64,000 bases of DNA from Corynebacterium meridianum (GTDB taxonomy: Bacteria; Actinomycetota; Actinomycetes; Mycobacteriales; Mycobacteriaceae): contig NZ_JAEIOS010000015.1 in NCBI RefSeq assembly GCF_016342265.1, positions 310,001 through 374,000 of the forward strand, read 5' to 3'. The first letter of the stretch is position 1. Each line of letters starts with the position of its first letter. Of this stretch, positions 63,801 to 64,000 are shown in pieces. A model generated the notes under the pieces. That model saw only the letters and a program-made list of their open reading frames with translations, was not told the DNA's origin and made no database searches. A program made the translations under genes and the position numbers.

Positions 63801-64000
63801 TCACCGCCTGATCAGCGGCAGCGGGCGGTACTTCGCCCGCAGGTCCCGCAGGGTCGCCGCGTGTTCAGCGAGCCTGATGTCCTCCGTCGTGCGCGGCGTG
63901 AACTGGCGTGCGGGCAGGGGGTTGCCGTCGATGTCGACACCGATGTAGGTCACCGTGGCGTGGATCGCCGTCTCCAGGTTGTCCCGGCCCCCACGCGGTG
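63801..64000 (-). CDS. Acyl-CoA thioesterase (hotdog fold), C-terminal part only
   Basis: The last 66 codons of a minus-strand gene whose start lies beyond the right edge. The translation includes GGRDNLETAIHATVTYIGVD, then IDGNPLPARQFTPRTTEDIR and LAEHAATLRDLRAKYRPLPL, which fits acyl-CoA hydrolases of the YciA/BFIT type. The stop is 63801-63803, and it is convergent with the hemolysin-III gene. Confidence 0.7.
   Translation of the reverse strand, partial: PRGGRDNLETAIHATVTYIGVDIDGNPLPARQFTPRTTEDIRLAEHAATLRDLRAKYRPLPLIRR

Overview
This window is a piece of a high-G+C actinobacterial chromosome, almost certainly a Corynebacterium. The gene order follows, block by block, what I recall of C. 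glutamicum: mutY / beta-carbonic anhydrase / radA / lpqE / carD / ispDF / cysS / rlmB; the zinc ABC operon next to ipsA; otsB / otsA / thrE; cgmR / cgmA / poxB; phoRS; purD / purB / purC / ptrB / dctA / mpx; purSQL. Nearly the whole window is coding. There is one tRNA gene (Thr, anticodon TGT), no rRNA, no CRISPR array and no insertion sequence. Species assignment is not possible from the window alone.

Layout. 1-9.1 kb: DNA repair (mutY, radA), carbonic anhydrase, RNA-polymerase-binding CarD with the MEP isoprenoid genes ispD and ispF, then cysS and rlmB. 9.1-12 kb: metal ABC importer with a His-rich binding lipoprotein. 12-18 kb: the LacI-type regulator IpsA, trehalose synthesis (otsB, a META-domain lipoprotein, otsA), a histone-H1-like basic protein and the threonine exporter ThrE. 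18-23 kb: tRNA-Thr, the CgmR/CgmA efflux pair with its operator, pyruvate:quinone oxidoreductase and a TipAS-type MerR regulator. 23-29 kb: a carbohydrate-type ABC importer without its own ATPase, diverging from the phosphate-responsive PhoR/PhoS two-component system. 29-31.5 kb: a tightly coupled operon of HIT protein, two alpha/beta hydrolases and a 2Fe-2S ferredoxin. 31.6-41 kb: purD, a TrkH/TrkA potassium system, purB, an esterase plus MprF-like lipid aminoacyltransferase pair, and purC. 41-42.4 kb: a decayed siderophore-type ABC transporter. 42.4-51 kb: two dicarboxylate transporters (DASS and DctA types), oligopeptidase B, a thiol peroxidase and a Tat-exported PhoD phosphatase. 51-56.7 kb: a DUF4132 protein coupled to a 1541-residue protein of unknown function. 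56.9-64 kb: purSQL, a DUF2254 membrane protein, small membrane and deacetylase-like proteins, a hemolysin-III family protein and the end of an acyl-CoA thioesterase.

Three themes connect the genes. (1) Many genes have a TANNNT -10 box ending 6-9 bases before the start codon, the signature of leaderless transcripts; this also settles several start codons. (2) PhoRS-type operator repeats (8-bp half-sites spaced 11 bp) lie upstream of phoR and, as a longer phased array, upstream of phoD, linking regulator and candidate target in one window. (3) The usual disA gene between radA and the membrane protein gene is absent. The least explained part is the DUF4132 / giant-protein pair at 51.2-56.7 kb.
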